Shown: positions 1 to 8,805, counted from the stretch's first letter. The stretch is 64,000 nucleotides of DNA from Soonwooa sp. (GCF_030151385.1 NZ_JASLDS010000053.1:1-64000); one strand, 5' to 3'. The notes: generated from the letters alone by a model not told the origin. Numbers and translations are program-made.

Positions 1-88
1 TATCTTCTCCCTCCGCTCGGTTGGCTCCGCTGCGCTCCGCCGCCTCACTCCGGTCAAAGGATGCCGCTGCCATCCCTATTGCGAAATA
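1..88 (-). repeat. Dispersed GC-rich intergenic repeat, copy A (cut by the window edge)
   Basis: Read on the minus strand, this stretch starts next to the NAD kinase stop codon with a GGATG/CATCC mini-hairpin around an AGCGG loop. It continues through a purine-rich GC stretch (GGAGCG, CAGCGGAGCC, GAGCGGAGGG) and runs off the window edge. The same order of words occurs at 30195-30345, and a more diverged form occurs at 52090-52200. Its composition is far more GC-rich than the surrounding genes. It has no reading frame shared between copies, so it is a non-coding repeat. Its function is unknown. Confidence 0.75.
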
Positions 89-958
89 TTAGTTTCTTTT
101 ATCAATCCCCCAAAGCAGTTTTTGACGAATGGTTTCGTAGAAGCTAAAATTATTCGGAATAATAAGATTTAGACAAAAATCCCCCTTTTCAAGATAGATT
201 TCGTTACCGATGTCCATATAATACAATCGCGAATCCAATGACAAAGTAAACTGCGTTGATCGGCTTTCGACATTTAATGTGATTCTCGCATCATCATTAA
301 CAATCAAAGGACGAACGTTAAGATTGTGTGGCGCAATCGGCGTGATAACAAAATTATCATTGGTCGGCGAAATAATCGGACCACCACAACTCAAAGAATA
401 AGCTGTAGAACCTGTCGGCGTCGAGATAATCAAACCATCGCCCCAAAAGACATTAAGGAAATCATTGTTAATATAAGAGTCAATCGTGATCATGGATGTT
501 GTTTCTTGTCGCGACAAGGTCACATCATTCAACGCGTACGGAAAATCAATAGAATTAGGTTTCGAGGTCGTTACTTTTATAGTACTTCGCTTGCTGATTG
601 TATAATCTCCTTTTAAGATAACATCAATTTCTTTAAAGATTTCCTCTTTTTTAAAATTCGCCAAAAAACCCAATCTTCCCATATTAATCCCTACAATCGG
701 AATTTCCAACTCTTGGATAAAAGACATCGCGCTAAGGATTGTCCCATCGCCTCCAAAACTGAAAACATAGTCCACGCCTTTAGCTTTCAGATCTTCTTTA
801 GTTCGAAATGTGTCGTAACTACTAGAGAATTTCATGTTTTTCGCCATGTCTGCATGCAACACAATTGGGATGTGTCTCAATTCCAACTCCGAGATAAACT
901 TGTTGAGATACAAGAAGCTATCAAAATCTTTCTTCTGAGAATATATTGCTGCAACCAT
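89..958 (-). CDS. nadK: NAD kinase
   Basis: This enzyme phosphorylates NAD to NADP using ATP in the cytoplasm. The 289-residue length fits the family. The diagnostic GGDGT motif is at residues 69-73, the Asn-Asp pair that contacts the substrate is at about 144-145, and the conserved TPTGSTAYS segment is at about 180-188. The ATG at 958 gives the usual N-terminus (MVAAIYSQKK). The gene lies 3 bases downstream of the CBS-domain gene on the same strand, so the two are probably co-transcribed. The stop codon is directly followed by a dispersed GC-rich repeat. Identification is secure from motifs alone. Confidence 0.96.
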   Translation of the reverse strand: MVAAIYSQKKDFDSFLYLNKFISELELRHIPIVLHADMAKNMKFSSSYDTFRTKEDLKAKGVDYVFSFGGDGTILSAMSFIQELEIPIVGINMGRLGFLANFKKEEIFKEIDVILKGDYTISKRSTIKVTTSKPNSIDFPYALNDVTLSRQETTSMITIDSYINNDFLNVFWGDGLIISTPTGSTAYSLSCGGPIISPTNDNFVITPIAPHNLNVRPLIVNDDARITLNVESRSTQFTLSLDSRLYYMDIGNEIYLEKGDFCLNLIIPNNFSFYETIRQKLLWGIDKRN

Positions 959-961
959 AGC

Positions 962-1615
962 CTAAAACTCCAAGTATTTTTGGAAAAACCCAAAACGATC
1001 TTTTAGCAGATCTTCCTTTTGGTCGTTATAAAATTTATTAATCACTGTATAACCAAAACGCTCAAAAGTCTCATCGATAGAGCTAAGATTGTCTTGACTA
1101 ATTTTTAAAGTTAATTCGATGTGATCTTCTTTAACAGCTGTTATAAAACAACCATAAAGTTTAGAATTGTTACTTTCGATAATCTTTGCAACTTCCACCA
1201 TCGAATAATGTAGACTATTGGTCTGCACCGTCAATATGGCGCCAGCTTCCGAAAAGATTGGATATTTCGAAAACTCGCTAAAGATATCATCACAGCAAAT
1301 ATAGCCGAGAAATTTTTCGTCGTTATTAATAACTGGGACAACATTGGTATTAAAAGTATGAAACAACTTTATAGAATCCCAAATGTTACTATCTTCCGAA
1401 ATCGCAAATTTCTCAAAGTGCATCGCAAGACTTCCCAAATGTCCTTCCGGACTATCTTCCAAAAAAGATTGACTTAATGCACCAAGGTAGACGCCTTTCT
1501 TTTTTATAAAAACATGTGAGTAGCCAAATTCCTTCGCCAACTCCGACGCTTCTTCAATAGAATCCGAAACACTGAAAGCTGGAAAATCTTTGGACAAATA
1601 GTCTTTTATATACAT
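962..1615 (-). CDS. CBS domain-containing protein
   Basis: A 217-residue soluble protein without signal peptide or membrane segment. The N-terminal 120 residues look like a pair of CBS motifs (DSIEEASELAKEFG near residue 18 and the VVPVINNDEKFLGYI type segment near residue 92). Such pairs usually bind adenosyl ligands and regulate a partner. The C-terminal 90 residues resemble an ACT-like regulatory fold (TVQTNSLHYSMVEVAKIIE near 130). It is the first gene of the pair with nadK, 3 bases apart. In flavobacteria a CBS protein commonly sits next to NAD kinase. The ligand and target are unknown. The domain call is good; the role is open. Confidence 0.8.
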   Translation of the reverse strand: MYIKDYLSKDFPAFSVSDSIEEASELAKEFGYSHVFIKKKGVYLGALSQSFLEDSPEGHLGSLAMHFEKFAISEDSNIWDSIKLFHTFNTNVVPVINNDEKFLGYICCDDIFSEFSKYPIFSEAGAILTVQTNSLHYSMVEVAKIIESNNSKLYGCFITAVKEDHIELTLKISQDNLSSIDETFERFGYTVINKFYNDQKEDLLKDRFGFFQKYLEF

Positions 1616-1720
1616 ATTGCTAAGTTAAAAAAAGCATTCGAATTCTTAGAGTCTGTTTTAATATTTTGACAAAATTTTTATCGTTGTCCATAATCGTTCC
1701 TCCGTCATTTTTATTAAACA

Positions 1721-1800
1721 AAGCTTGTCATTCCGACGGAGGAGGAATCTCTAATAATCAAAACATTCAAGATTCTTCGCTTCGCTCTGAATGACATTGT
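1721..1800 (-). repeat. REP-like inverted-repeat element, copy 1
   Basis: The ends are imperfect inverted repeats: TGTCATTCCGACGGAGGAG at the left and a segment ending GAATGACA at the right. The element can therefore fold into a long hairpin with CTTCGCTTCGCTCTGAATG on one arm. A second copy in the opposite orientation is at 33371-33452. The similarity continues into the AAGCTTTGTTTA flank. Such short hairpin repeats are common between genes in this class of bacteria. No transposase gene is visible in the window. Confidence 0.8.
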
Positions 1801-1927
1801 TTTACAAATTTAGGTGATCAGGTGGACGTTCAAAAATTATTTGCATCAAACCCTGTCTCAATTTTACCAGCAAAACCCAAATTTTCACTAATTTATTATT
1901 CTCCGAATAATATTTTTGTTAAAACAT

Positions 1928-1959
1928 TTGGTTTTTAAAAAACAAAAAGCTTACCTTTG
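1928..1959 (+). promoter_or_regulatory. Bacteroidota-type promoter for a putative small RNA
   Basis: TTG at 1928-1930, a 21-base spacer, then TACCTTTG at 1952-1959 match the primary sigma consensus of this phylum (TTG, 17-23 bases, TAnnTTTG). No plus-strand coding sequence follows; instead an intrinsic terminator lies about 40 bases downstream. Transcription would begin near 1965. Confidence 0.6.
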
Positions 1960-1964
1960 TCGCC

Positions 1965-2034
1965 TTTCATTTTTACTTTTTATTAGATTTATTTCGAACT
2001 GCACTGGCAATTGCTAATGCAGTTTTTTGTTTTT
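1965..2034 (+). ncRNA. Putative small RNA of about 70 nt
   Basis: A full promoter (1928-1959) and a strong intrinsic terminator (1997-2034) on the plus strand enclose about 70 bases with no open reading frame. The 5' part is pyrimidine-rich and probably unstructured; the 3' part is the terminator hairpin. The terminator tract overlaps the stop codon of the convergent methyltransferase gene. I do not recognise a known RNA family. This is inferred from signals only, with no expression evidence. Confidence 0.45.
1997..2034 (+). terminator. Intrinsic terminator of the putative small RNA
   Basis: AACTGCA at 1997-2003 pairs with TGCAGTT at 2018-2024. An inner GGC/GCT pairing with an AATT loop extends the stem. 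It is followed by TTTTTTGTTTTT. The T tract is on the plus strand, so the hairpin does not terminate the neighbouring minus-strand gene. Confidence 0.7.
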
Positions 2035-2566
2035 ATAGACCTAGCGCTTTCGCAAACTCCCACATAACGATGCCTCCGCACACGCTTACATTAAGAGAAT
2101 GCTTCGTCCCAAGCTGTGGAATCTCCAGCAAAACATCACAATCCGAAACAATCTCATCACTAATACCATCTACTTCGTTTCCGAGAACTAAGGCATATTT
2201 TTTATCCTTATTTATTTCGAAATCCGTTAAAAGCACACTGTCAGTTGTCTGTTCGATACCACAAACGATAAAATCGTCTTCTTGTAATTTCTTGATCGTT
2301 GACTTTACATCTTCCTCGTATTCCCACGTTACACTTTCGGTGGCGCCTAGAGCAGCCTTGTGAATTTCGCGATGCGGCGGTTGCGGCGTAATCCCACACA
2401 AGATAATTTTTTCAATCAAAAAAGCATCTGCTGTACGAAAAGCTGCGCCAACATTGTGCATACTTCTCACATTATCCAACACGACTATCAAAGGAATTTT
2501 CTCCGTTTCCTTAAAGGTTTCGATATCGATTCTTCCTAATTCTTCAAGTTTTAATTTTCTAGCCAC
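2033..2566 (-). CDS. SPOUT-class RNA methyltransferase (TrmH/SpoU family)
   Basis: A 177-residue S-adenosylmethionine-dependent RNA 2'-O-methyltransferase of the SpoU type, acting on tRNA or rRNA in the cytoplasm. The three family motifs are visible: the Asn-to-Arg motif 1 with NVGAAFRTA (about 32-46), motif 2 LVLGNEVDG (127-134) and motif 3 EIPQLGTKHSLNVSVCGG (about 148-165) that forms the trefoil knot. A cysteine replaces the usual small alanine after SLNVSV. It has no extra N-terminal RNA-binding domain, so the substrate cannot be assigned. It is a single gene with a -7 element upstream at 2623-2630. Confidence 0.9.
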   Translation of the reverse strand: MARKLKLEELGRIDIETFKETEKIPLIVVLDNVRSMHNVGAAFRTADAFLIEKIILCGITPQPPHREIHKAALGATESVTWEYEEDVKSTIKKLQEDDFIVCGIEQTTDSVLLTDFEINKDKKYALVLGNEVDGISDEIVSDCDVLLEIPQLGTKHSLNVSVCGGIVMWEFAKALGL

Positions 2567-2622
2567 AATATTATTTTTAAACTTTATGAATCTGCATTTC
2601 TTGAAACGACAAATCCAAAACG

Positions 2623-2630
2623 CAAAGATA
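2623..2630 (-). promoter_or_regulatory. -7 element upstream of the RNA methyltransferase
   Basis: On the minus strand this reads TATCTTTG, an exact TAnnTTTG match about 57 bases before the start codon. No clear TTG is seen at -33, so the call rests on the -7 element and its position. Confidence 0.45.
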
Positions 2631-2710
2631 AAAAACTAGATTTTGACAGTCACCAGAAACAATATTTCTTTTTAATCTAAATGAAACTTTCCAAGCCTAA
2701 ACGAATTTCG

Positions 2711-2718
2711 TATTTTTG
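2711..2718 (+). promoter_or_regulatory. -7 element upstream of mutS
   Basis: TATTTTTG is an exact TAnnTTTG match 17 bases before the mutS ATG. The region 20 bases upstream is T-rich (CTTTCC) without a clear TTG. It implies a very short leader and supports the ATG at 2736 over the TTG at 2730. Confidence 0.5.
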
Positions 2719-2735
2719 AAATCCAATTTTTGATT

Positions 2736-5324
2736 ATGGCAAAGGCAAAGAAAGAAACTCCGTTGATGGGTCAATATAATACGATAAAAGCTAAATATCC
2801 AGACGCTTTGTTGTTATTCCGTGTTGGCGACTTCTACGAAACTTTTGGCCAAGACGCCATCAAAACCTCCCAGATTTTAGGAATTGTTTTAACCAAACGT
2901 GCTAACGGCGATGGTCACATCGAGTTGGCAGGCTTTCCGCACCACTCTGTAGATTCTTATCTTCCAAAGTTGGTAAGAGCTGGGATGCGCGTTGCAATTT
3001 GCGACCAATTGGAAGATCCGAAAATGGTGAAAGGTATTGTGAAACGTGGTGTTACAGAATTGGTGACGCCGGGAGTTACTTTTAACGACCAAGTTTTAAC
3101 ATCGAAGAAAAATAACTTCCTACTTTCACTTCACAAGGAAAAAGAAAAATTCGGAATGGCTTTGGTCGATGTTTCGACTGGAGAATTTTTAGTTAGCGAG
3201 GGACCATTAGAAAAACTTTTGCACATTGTTCATACCTTTGATCCGAGCGAAATTATTTATCAAAGAACAACTGAACTTCCTAGTCAGTTAAAAAATAAAA
3301 ATTCCTTTAAACTAGAAGATTGGGCATATCAATATAATTATGCTTACGAAAAACTTAACTCACATTTTAAAACAAAATCGCTTAAAGGCTTCGGGATTGA
3401 AGAGCAAAAGTTAGGTGTGACAGCCGCAGGTGCCATTTTCGCCTATTTGGTGGAAGACACACATCACGCGCTTTTGCAACACATCACCAAAATCCAAAAT
3501 ATTCCGCAAGACGATTATTTGATGATGGATAATTTCACTTTAAGAAATTTAGAAATCGTTTATTCATCGAATTATCAAGGTAAATCTTTACTCGATATCA
3601 TTGACAAAACCAGCACGCCAATGGGCGGACGTTTACTGAGAAGACGTTTGATTTTACCATTAAAAAATATCAGCGACATCAACAGAAGACTAAGCCTGAT
3701 TGAATTTTTAAATAAAGAAGATCATTTAAAATACGAAATTGAAGAACTTCTAAAAGGCATTTCCGATTTGGATAGATTGGTTGGTAAACTAGCTGCGGAG
3801 AAGATTTCACCGAAAGAATTAGGTTATCTTCGCCAATCGATTATTAATATCCAAGAGATAAAAGCTAAACTTCACAATTTCCCAGATGTATTGGCGTGGA
3901 TTGATCCTTTCAATAATATGGAAGACCTCATTCGATATTTGCAAACACATCTTAACGAAGATTTGCCTGTTAACATCAATAAAGGAAATGTTATTAAATC
4001 AGGGATTTCTGAAGAGTTAGACCACTTGCGCGGTTTGCAAAATAAAGGTCGTGGCTTTTTGGACGATATGTGCGCCCGAGAAATTGAACGCACAGGAATC
4101 TCGAGTTTAAAAATAGATTTTAATAATGTTTTCGGTTATTATATTGAAGTCCGAAATACGCATAAAGACAAAGTTCCTGAGGATTGGATTAGAAAACAAA
4201 CCTTGGTAAATGCCGAGCGATACATCACCGAAGAACTTAAAGAATACGAAAGTCAAATTCTCGGTGCCGAAGAAAAAATCTCGCAACTGGAACTTCAACT
4301 CTACCGAAATTCTTGCGAAGAAGTTTTGATCTACATCGACCAAATCCAAGAAAACTCGCGTCTTGTTGGCGAATTAGATTGTGCAGTTGGATTGTCAAAT
4401 CTTGCCATTGAAGACAATTATACAAAGCCTATTCTTAATGATAGTTTTGCAATTGACATCAAAGAGGGACGCCATCCAATTATCGAAAAATCGCTTCCAC
4501 TCGGTGAAAAATACATTCCGAATGATATTTTTTTAGATAAAGATTCGCAGCAGATTATTATGGTAACAGGTCCCAACATGGCGGGTAAATCGGCGATTCT
4601 GAGACAAACTGCCATTATCGCCTTGTTAGCACAGATTGGAAGTTTTGTTCCCGCTAAACACGCAGAAATTGGGACTTTGGACAAGATATTTACCAGAGTT
4701 GGCGCCACCGACAATATTTCGGCGGGCGAGTCAACCTTTATGGTGGAAATGAATGAAGCCGCAAATATCCTAAATAACATTTCGGAGCGAAGCCTCATTT
4801 TGCTAGACGAAATCGGTCGCGGAACTTCAACTTATGATGGCGTTTCCATCGCTTGGGCAATCGCAGAATATCTGCATCAACACGCGTCACAAGCCAAAAC
4901 CTTGTTTGCAACGCACTACCACGAACTCAACGAAATGACATTGAATTTTGAGCGTATCAAAAACTTCCATGTGTCAATTCAAGAGAATAAAGGCAACATT
5001 ATCTTCCTTAGAAAATTAGTGTCTGGTGGTAGCGAACATAGCTTTGGTATTCACGTGGCGAAATTGGCAGGTATGCCTTCAAAAGTGGTTAATAGAGCTG
5101 GCGAAATTCTAAAAACTTTAGAGTCTAACAGAACTTCATCTGAGAATTCTGGCGAAAAAATAAAACGTGTCACCGAAGAAAATCTGCAATTGTCATTCTT
5201 CCAATTGGATGATCCCGTTTTAGAAAATATTCGTGAAGAGCTAACGAAAATCGACATCAATACATTAACGCCAATTGAAGCTTTGATGAAGTTAAACTCC
5301 ATCAAAAAAATGATTGGTGGTTAG
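2736..5324 (+). CDS. mutS: DNA mismatch repair protein MutS
   Basis: This protein recognises mismatches and starts methyl- or nick-directed repair. The Phe-x-Glu mismatch-reading motif is at about residues 33-35 (GDFYETFG). The connector, lever and clamp domains fill the middle. The ATPase end has Walker A GPNMAGKS at about 611-618, the Walker B and signature segment LILLDEIGRGTST at about 687-699, and FATHYHE after it. The length of 862 residues fits MutS1, and there is no Smr domain that would indicate MutS2. I chose the ATG at 2736 because the frame upstream only adds a TTG two codons earlier. It is a stand-alone gene; the gene after it is convergent, 2 bases away. Confidence 0.97.
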   Translation: MAKAKKETPLMGQYNTIKAKYPDALLLFRVGDFYETFGQDAIKTSQILGIVLTKRANGDGHIELAGFPHHSVDSYLPKLVRAGMRVAICDQLEDPKMVKGIVKRGVTELVTPGVTFNDQVLTSKKNNFLLSLHKEKEKFGMALVDVSTGEFLVSEGPLEKLLHIVHTFDPSEIIYQRTTELPSQLKNKNSFKLEDWAYQYNYAYEKLNSHFKTKSLKGFGIEEQKLGVTAAGAIFAYLVEDTHHALLQHITKIQNIPQDDYLMMDNFTLRNLEIVYSSNYQGKSLLDIIDKTSTPMGGRLLRRRLILPLKNISDINRRLSLIEFLNKEDHLKYEIEELLKGISDLDRLVGKLAAEKISPKELGYLRQSIINIQEIKAKLHNFPDVLAWIDPFNNMEDLIRYLQTHLNEDLPVNINKGNVIKSGISEELDHLRGLQNKGRGFLDDMCAREIERTGISSLKIDFNNVFGYYIEVRNTHKDKVPEDWIRKQTLVNAERYITEELKEYESQILGAEEKISQLELQLYRNSCEEVLIYIDQIQENSRLVGELDCAVGLSNLAIEDNYTKPILNDSFAIDIKEGRHPIIEKSLPLGEKYIPNDIFLDKDSQQIIMVTGPNMAGKSAILRQTAIIALLAQIGSFVPAKHAEIGTLDKIFTRVGATDNISAGESTFMVEMNEAANILNNISERSLILLDEIGRGTSTYDGVSIAWAIAEYLHQHASQAKTLFATHYHELNEMTLNFERIKNFHVSIQENKGNIIFLRKLVSGGSEHSFGIHVAKLAGMPSKVVNRAGEILKTLESNRTSSENSGEKIKRVTEENLQLSFFQLDDPVLENIREELTKIDINTLTPIEALMKLNSIKKMIGG

Positions 5325-5326
5325 TT

Positions 5327-6061
5327 TTAAAATTGAGAAATCAACTGCTGAACTACTTTTCCGTCAACTATTTTCCAAACACTTTCGTAAGAGCCTGCGC
5401 CATCGCTGTTTTGCGAATAGAAAAAGTATGTATGATTGTCTAGTTTCGAAACACCGATATATTTGGGATTTAAAGTAAACTGAAACATATTTTTGATAGC
5501 TTCTTTGGGAAACGGAATTTTGACCTTGTTATACGTTACAATCACTTTGTCCAACTCATTCATGTCAGGAAGAATATTGCCGTCGATTCCCCAAGGTCTT
5601 GCGTCATCAATTTTCGCAACATAACGATATTCATTTTTCGTTATTTTATGTTTTTTAACATCAAAATCTTTTGTGCTTACTTCTAAACTAAAATTTTCGT
5701 CGAAGAATATATAGCCATTTTTAATTTCCTTAACCGATAGATTTTTTAGTTGGTCCAAGAACTTGACTTTACTTCTGTGGATATAACCTTCCTTAACTTT
5801 GTTGTAAAAACGTTCGAAAGCTTTCTTTTGTTCTTTCGGATCGGGATAAGAAATCTGATACCAATCGGGATCTACATTTACATTTATAACATAAAACATT
5901 TGTCCTTCAACAAGTTTATCAATTACTTTTCCATTTTCAGAATTACGAACATTGGTATAATGATCGGGATCGTTGATAACTGCGGTGAATGATTTGGTTT
6001 GAGCAAAAATATTAGTGTTACAAAGTAGTAGTACGACAAGATTCAATAGGATATTTTTCAT
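5327..6061 (-). CDS. Exported protein with SH3-like domain
   Basis: A 244-residue protein starting with a clear signal peptide (MKNILLNLVVLLLCNTNIFA, cleaved before Gln). Residues 25-95 look like a bacterial SH3-like domain (TNVRNSENGKVIDKLVEGQ, then a DPDWYQI strand and a GYIHRSKV end). Such domains bind peptides or cell wall in periplasmic proteins. The remaining 150 residues are not recognised. It is the last gene of a six-gene operon, 3 bases after the preceding gene. Its stop is only 2 bases from the convergent mutS stop. The function is unknown; a periplasmic location is well supported. Confidence 0.7.
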   Translation of the reverse strand: MKNILLNLVVLLLCNTNIFAQTKSFTAVINDPDHYTNVRNSENGKVIDKLVEGQMFYVINVNVDPDWYQISYPDPKEQKKAFERFYNKVKEGYIHRSKVKFLDQLKNLSVKEIKNGYIFFDENFSLEVSTKDFDVKKHKITKNEYRYVAKIDDARPWGIDGNILPDMNELDKVIVTYNKVKIPFPKEAIKNMFQFTLNPKYIGVSKLDNHTYFFYSQNSDGAGSYESVWKIVDGKVVQQLISQF

Positions 6062-6064
6062 CGT

Positions 6065-6562
6065 TTAAAAATTTATTGTGTTTTTAAATTTCGAATATTT
6101 TCTTCCTAAAATTACGAAGAAAATAAGAATCTCTATCGCGAATAAAACTTTAATTATTAAATCTATAAAACCATCAATCGTTCGCCATTCACTAACTTCC
6201 AAAACAAGATTCCATGTTGGTTCGCCATCAATTTGACGCAGATCGACCACTTTTGCTTTGATGAAAGAATCATCAAACATCGCAGAAGAATCATCGGTTT
6301 TGGGAAATTTGGATAGGGATTTTTCGGTTACATAAACTTCAGAATAGTTAATATTTTTTGCTTTAAAATTTTCAGGCGTAATTGATTTTAAGTAAAAGAT
6401 TCCGCTTTCAACTTTCAAATCTGGACAAGTACAAGCCATTCCTTTTACCTTGATTTCGCCCCATTTAAAAATGGTCAAATAATCCGAAAATACAATTAGT
6501 TGCAACAAAACAAGCAACAAACTAATGCATAGAAATTTTATATTTTGGTAGATAAAAGCCAT
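6065..6562 (-). CDS. Membrane-anchored protein of unknown function
   Basis: A 165-residue protein with a hydrophobic N-terminal helix (about residues 8-30) and a second one near the C-terminus (about 133-155), enclosing a 100-residue loop. The loop has a CTC motif (MACTCPDL, about 45-50) that could form a disulphide or bind metal. I chose the start MAFIYQ at 6562 rather than a longer form to 6604, because the longer form overlaps the preceding gene; with this start the gap is 4 bases. It is the fifth gene of the 9273-to-5327 operon. No family is recognised. Confidence 0.55.
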   Translation of the reverse strand: MAFIYQNIKFLCISLLLVLLQLIVFSDYLTIFKWGEIKVKGMACTCPDLKVESGIFYLKSITPENFKAKNINYSEVYVTEKSLSKFPKTDDSSAMFDDSFIKAKVVDLRQIDGEPTWNLVLEVSEWRTIDGFIDLIIKVLFAIEILIFFVILGRKYSKFKNTINF

Positions 6563-6566
6563 TGTA

Positions 6567-7097
6567 TTAAAACTCTTGAATTTCTGAATTGATAGGATCT
6601 CCACATTGATTTATCACCCAAGCATCTGTGCTAAATTGTGTATCTACAAAATTTCCTTGCTCGTCTAACCGAATAAAAAGTCGGACATTTTTAATACTGT
6701 TAATACTAAATCCAGTATCCGTTCTATAAACATGAAATAGGCTTCCAAAAGGCGCGAAATATGAGTATTGGTAATGTGTTTTGGCGAAGATTGGGCTTAA
6801 AGTATTTGGCGCCAGATTTTTGCCTTTTCCTTTTTGTCTCTGATTAAAATCCACGACCCAATTTTCAAACTTTTTTTGCAAAGTGTCTTCATCTTGTTTG
6901 CTAAATTCTTTGGGACCTGTTTTTATAAGACGCTCTAAATTGCCTTTGCAAAATTCAGCCTTATATTCGCCGCTTTTGATGTATGACGAAACATCGCTTG
7001 TACGTCCGCCCACGTCTGCGATTTCGTATTTTTTTTCACAAGAACTTAAACAGAAAATCAAAAAAAAGAGACCGATTTTTTGAGCCATATTTTTCAT
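6567..7097 (-). CDS. Putative lipoprotein of unknown function
   Basis: A 176-residue protein with a type II signal (IGLFFLIFCLSSC, lipobox LSSC with Cys near residue 20). It is therefore probably lipid-anchored in the envelope. The body is soluble and mixed, with an aromatic stretch (HYQYSYFAPFGSLFHVY) near residue 110. I recognise no domain. It is the fourth gene of the exported-protein operon, 6 bases after the previous stop and 4 before the next start. A start at the second Met (MAQK) is also possible. The envelope location is reasonably sure; the role is unknown. Confidence 0.6.
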   Translation of the reverse strand: MKNMAQKIGLFFLIFCLSSCEKKYEIADVGGRTSDVSSYIKSGEYKAEFCKGNLERLIKTGPKEFSKQDEDTLQKKFENWVVDFNQRQKGKGKNLAPNTLSPIFAKTHYQYSYFAPFGSLFHVYRTDTGFSINSIKNVRLFIRLDEQGNFVDTQFSTDAWVINQCGDPINSEIQEF

Positions 7098-7103
7098 AAA
7101 TTC

Positions 7104-8231
7104 CTAATAATTATATTCGACGTTTGGCTTGGCTCCATTTTTCAAATTCCCTTTCATTATTGCTGACAATTTATTAGAAACCAGCGTTACAGTAACATTT
7201 GGTTTCTTTAACTGCGTCGAGTATTCTTTTAACAAAAATGCGGCATCAGAATTTTTCTTCAACTTTTCAGCATCAAGTGCTGGAATTTCGTCCGCATCCA
7301 AATCGTCTTCGGTTAGCACCATCTTGACAATATTATTGGCATCTTTCCAAGTGAAAGCCAAAAATGACGAATAGTCCGTTGGTACAATTTCAGGCTTTCC
7401 AAATTGAGAATTTAATTTATTAAAAACATCCGCTATTTGTTTGCTCGTCAAATGACTGTCTGAAAAAACAATCGCTTCAGGCTTCTCTGTTTCAGCGTCT
7501 GAAATATATTTTAAATTATTAAATTCAGCGCCAGCAAACTTGACAGCCGCGAAATTTAATTTGTTGGAATTTTTAATAGAAACTTCTCGGTATTTAAAAA
7601 TAGGAAAAGCATCCACACTTACTTCATTTTTCATCGACGCAGACTGCAATCCTGCAATTCTGCTTGCCAGCAATTCTGCTGTTTGATGGTAATTAAGCGC
7701 ATCAATATTTACAGACTTATCAAAATAACTTGGCCATTTTGTTTGCAGATCCAGTTTTGAAATCTCTAAGCTTTTCAGGCTTTCGATAAGCTTTTTTTGA
7801 GAAGCTTGTAATTCTGCAACCTCTTTAGAATAAGAAGCTTTATCCATAGTTTGAAAGGACAATATGTAGCGATCCTTTTTTTCTCTTCCATTAAAATAGA
7901 ATTTTATATTCAGAAGCTTATCTTTTACATCGATATCATAAATGCTATCCAACAAAACGCCATTTTCTAGCTTCACATTTGAAAGCGATTTGAGGTCCGA
8001 AATTTTAATCTTTTTACTTTCAGGAAAGTCCAATTGAAGTGCATCGCCATTTTTGGAAAGATGAATATTAGTCGCTAAAACTTCATTAGTAAAAGCATTG
8101 CTAAATGCAGAAATTTCAGAATTATCAACTTTAGAAATGCTTTTTGAACGCCAGAACGTTTCAGCTTCTTGACCTTGACAACATTGAAGCGTAAAAAACA
8201 TTATGGCATAGACCAATATCTTTTTTATCAT
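7104..8231 (-). CDS. Exported protein of unknown function
   Basis: A 375-residue protein. The N-terminus MIKKILVYAIMFFTLQCCQGQ is a signal sequence; either the Cys pair (lipoprotein) or the Gln-Gly-Gln site (cleaved) could be used. I took this Met rather than one 11 codons upstream, because the longer form overlaps the previous gene. The body has a helical middle (repeated Leu/Lys/Ser around residue 140-170) and shows no membrane helices. No domain is recognised. It is the third gene of the six-gene operon, 10 bases after the preceding stop. The largest member of the block may be its central component, but that is a guess. Confidence 0.55.
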   Translation of the reverse strand: MIKKILVYAIMFFTLQCCQGQEAETFWRSKSISKVDNSEISAFSNAFTNEVLATNIHLSKNGDALQLDFPESKKIKISDLKSLSNVKLENGVLLDSIYDIDVKDKLLNIKFYFNGREKKDRYILSFQTMDKASYSKEVAELQASQKKLIESLKSLEISKLDLQTKWPSYFDKSVNIDALNYHQTAELLASRIAGLQSASMKNEVSVDAFPIFKYREVSIKNSNKLNFAAVKFAGAEFNNLKYISDAETEKPEAIVFSDSHLTSKQIADVFNKLNSQFGKPEIVPTDYSSFLAFTWKDANNIVKMVLTEDDLDADEIPALDAEKLKKNSDAAFLLKEYSTQLKKPNVTVTLVSNKLSAIMKGNLKNGAKPNVEYNY

Positions 8232-8241
8232 TTTTTGTTTT

Positions 8242-8784
8242 TTATTTGTAGTACAAATCATCACTAAAGTATTTTAGCTCTTTTTTATTGATGAACAATT
8301 TTCCACGATAGTTAAAATACCACATTGTATCTATTTTGGGTTTTACTTCCTCGATATCTCCATTCTTTCTACCCGTCTTCTCCAAAGAGTGTTCTAAGTT
8401 TGGTTTTGCGTCAATCACCAGCTGAAAGAACAAATCATTAGCTCTGCTTTTAGTTTTTGTATAAGATAAAATTTGAGAGCTATTATTACCTAAGTTATCC
8501 TTGACAATGAAGTTTTCTGATAATTGCAAAGTATCCGAAAATTGGGTTCTCTTAACCTTCCATCCATTAAAAAGACTTGTATTTAAAACTATTAAACTGT
8601 CTGATAATTTATCAACGCTGAAAACATCATACACATTTAACAATTGAACATGAGGCTCTTTAAAAACACTTTGCGTGAAATCCCAAGTGTGTTTCTTGGG
8701 TGTTTTTTTATTTTCTTTTGATGTCTTAGCACAAGAAGCGACGACCAAAAAAATTAAAAGTAAGAATAAATGTTGGTTTTTCAT
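8242..8784 (-). CDS. Putative lipoprotein of unknown function
   Basis: A 180-residue protein with the type II signal LLIFLVVASCAK (Cys near residue 18). A Lys/Thr-rich linker (KTSKENKKTPKK) precedes a soluble domain of about 150 residues. The linker looks like a spacer between the lipid anchor and a folded domain, which is common in surface or periplasmic lipoproteins of this phylum. No family is recognised. It is the second gene in the operon, 21 bases after the first gene. Confidence 0.6.
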   Translation of the reverse strand: MKNQHLFLLLIFLVVASCAKTSKENKKTPKKHTWDFTQSVFKEPHVQLLNVYDVFSVDKLSDSLIVLNTSLFNGWKVKRTQFSDTLQLSENFIVKDNLGNNSSQILSYTKTKSRANDLFFQLVIDAKPNLEHSLEKTGRKNGDIEEVKPKIDTMWYFNYRGKLFINKKELKYFSDDLYYK

Positions 8785-8805
8785 ATTTTTTGGTTTTTCT
8801 ATATC

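Noticed and set aside
326..1006. Plus-strand open frames opposite nadK and the CBS gene
   Set aside because: They lie entirely opposite well-conserved genes on the minus strand and show no domain or signal of their own.
1893..1917. AT-rich hairpin TATTATTC/GAATAATA followed by T5
   Set aside because: It could be a weak terminator, but no gene ends before it on the plus strand, and the stem is all A/T except one pair.
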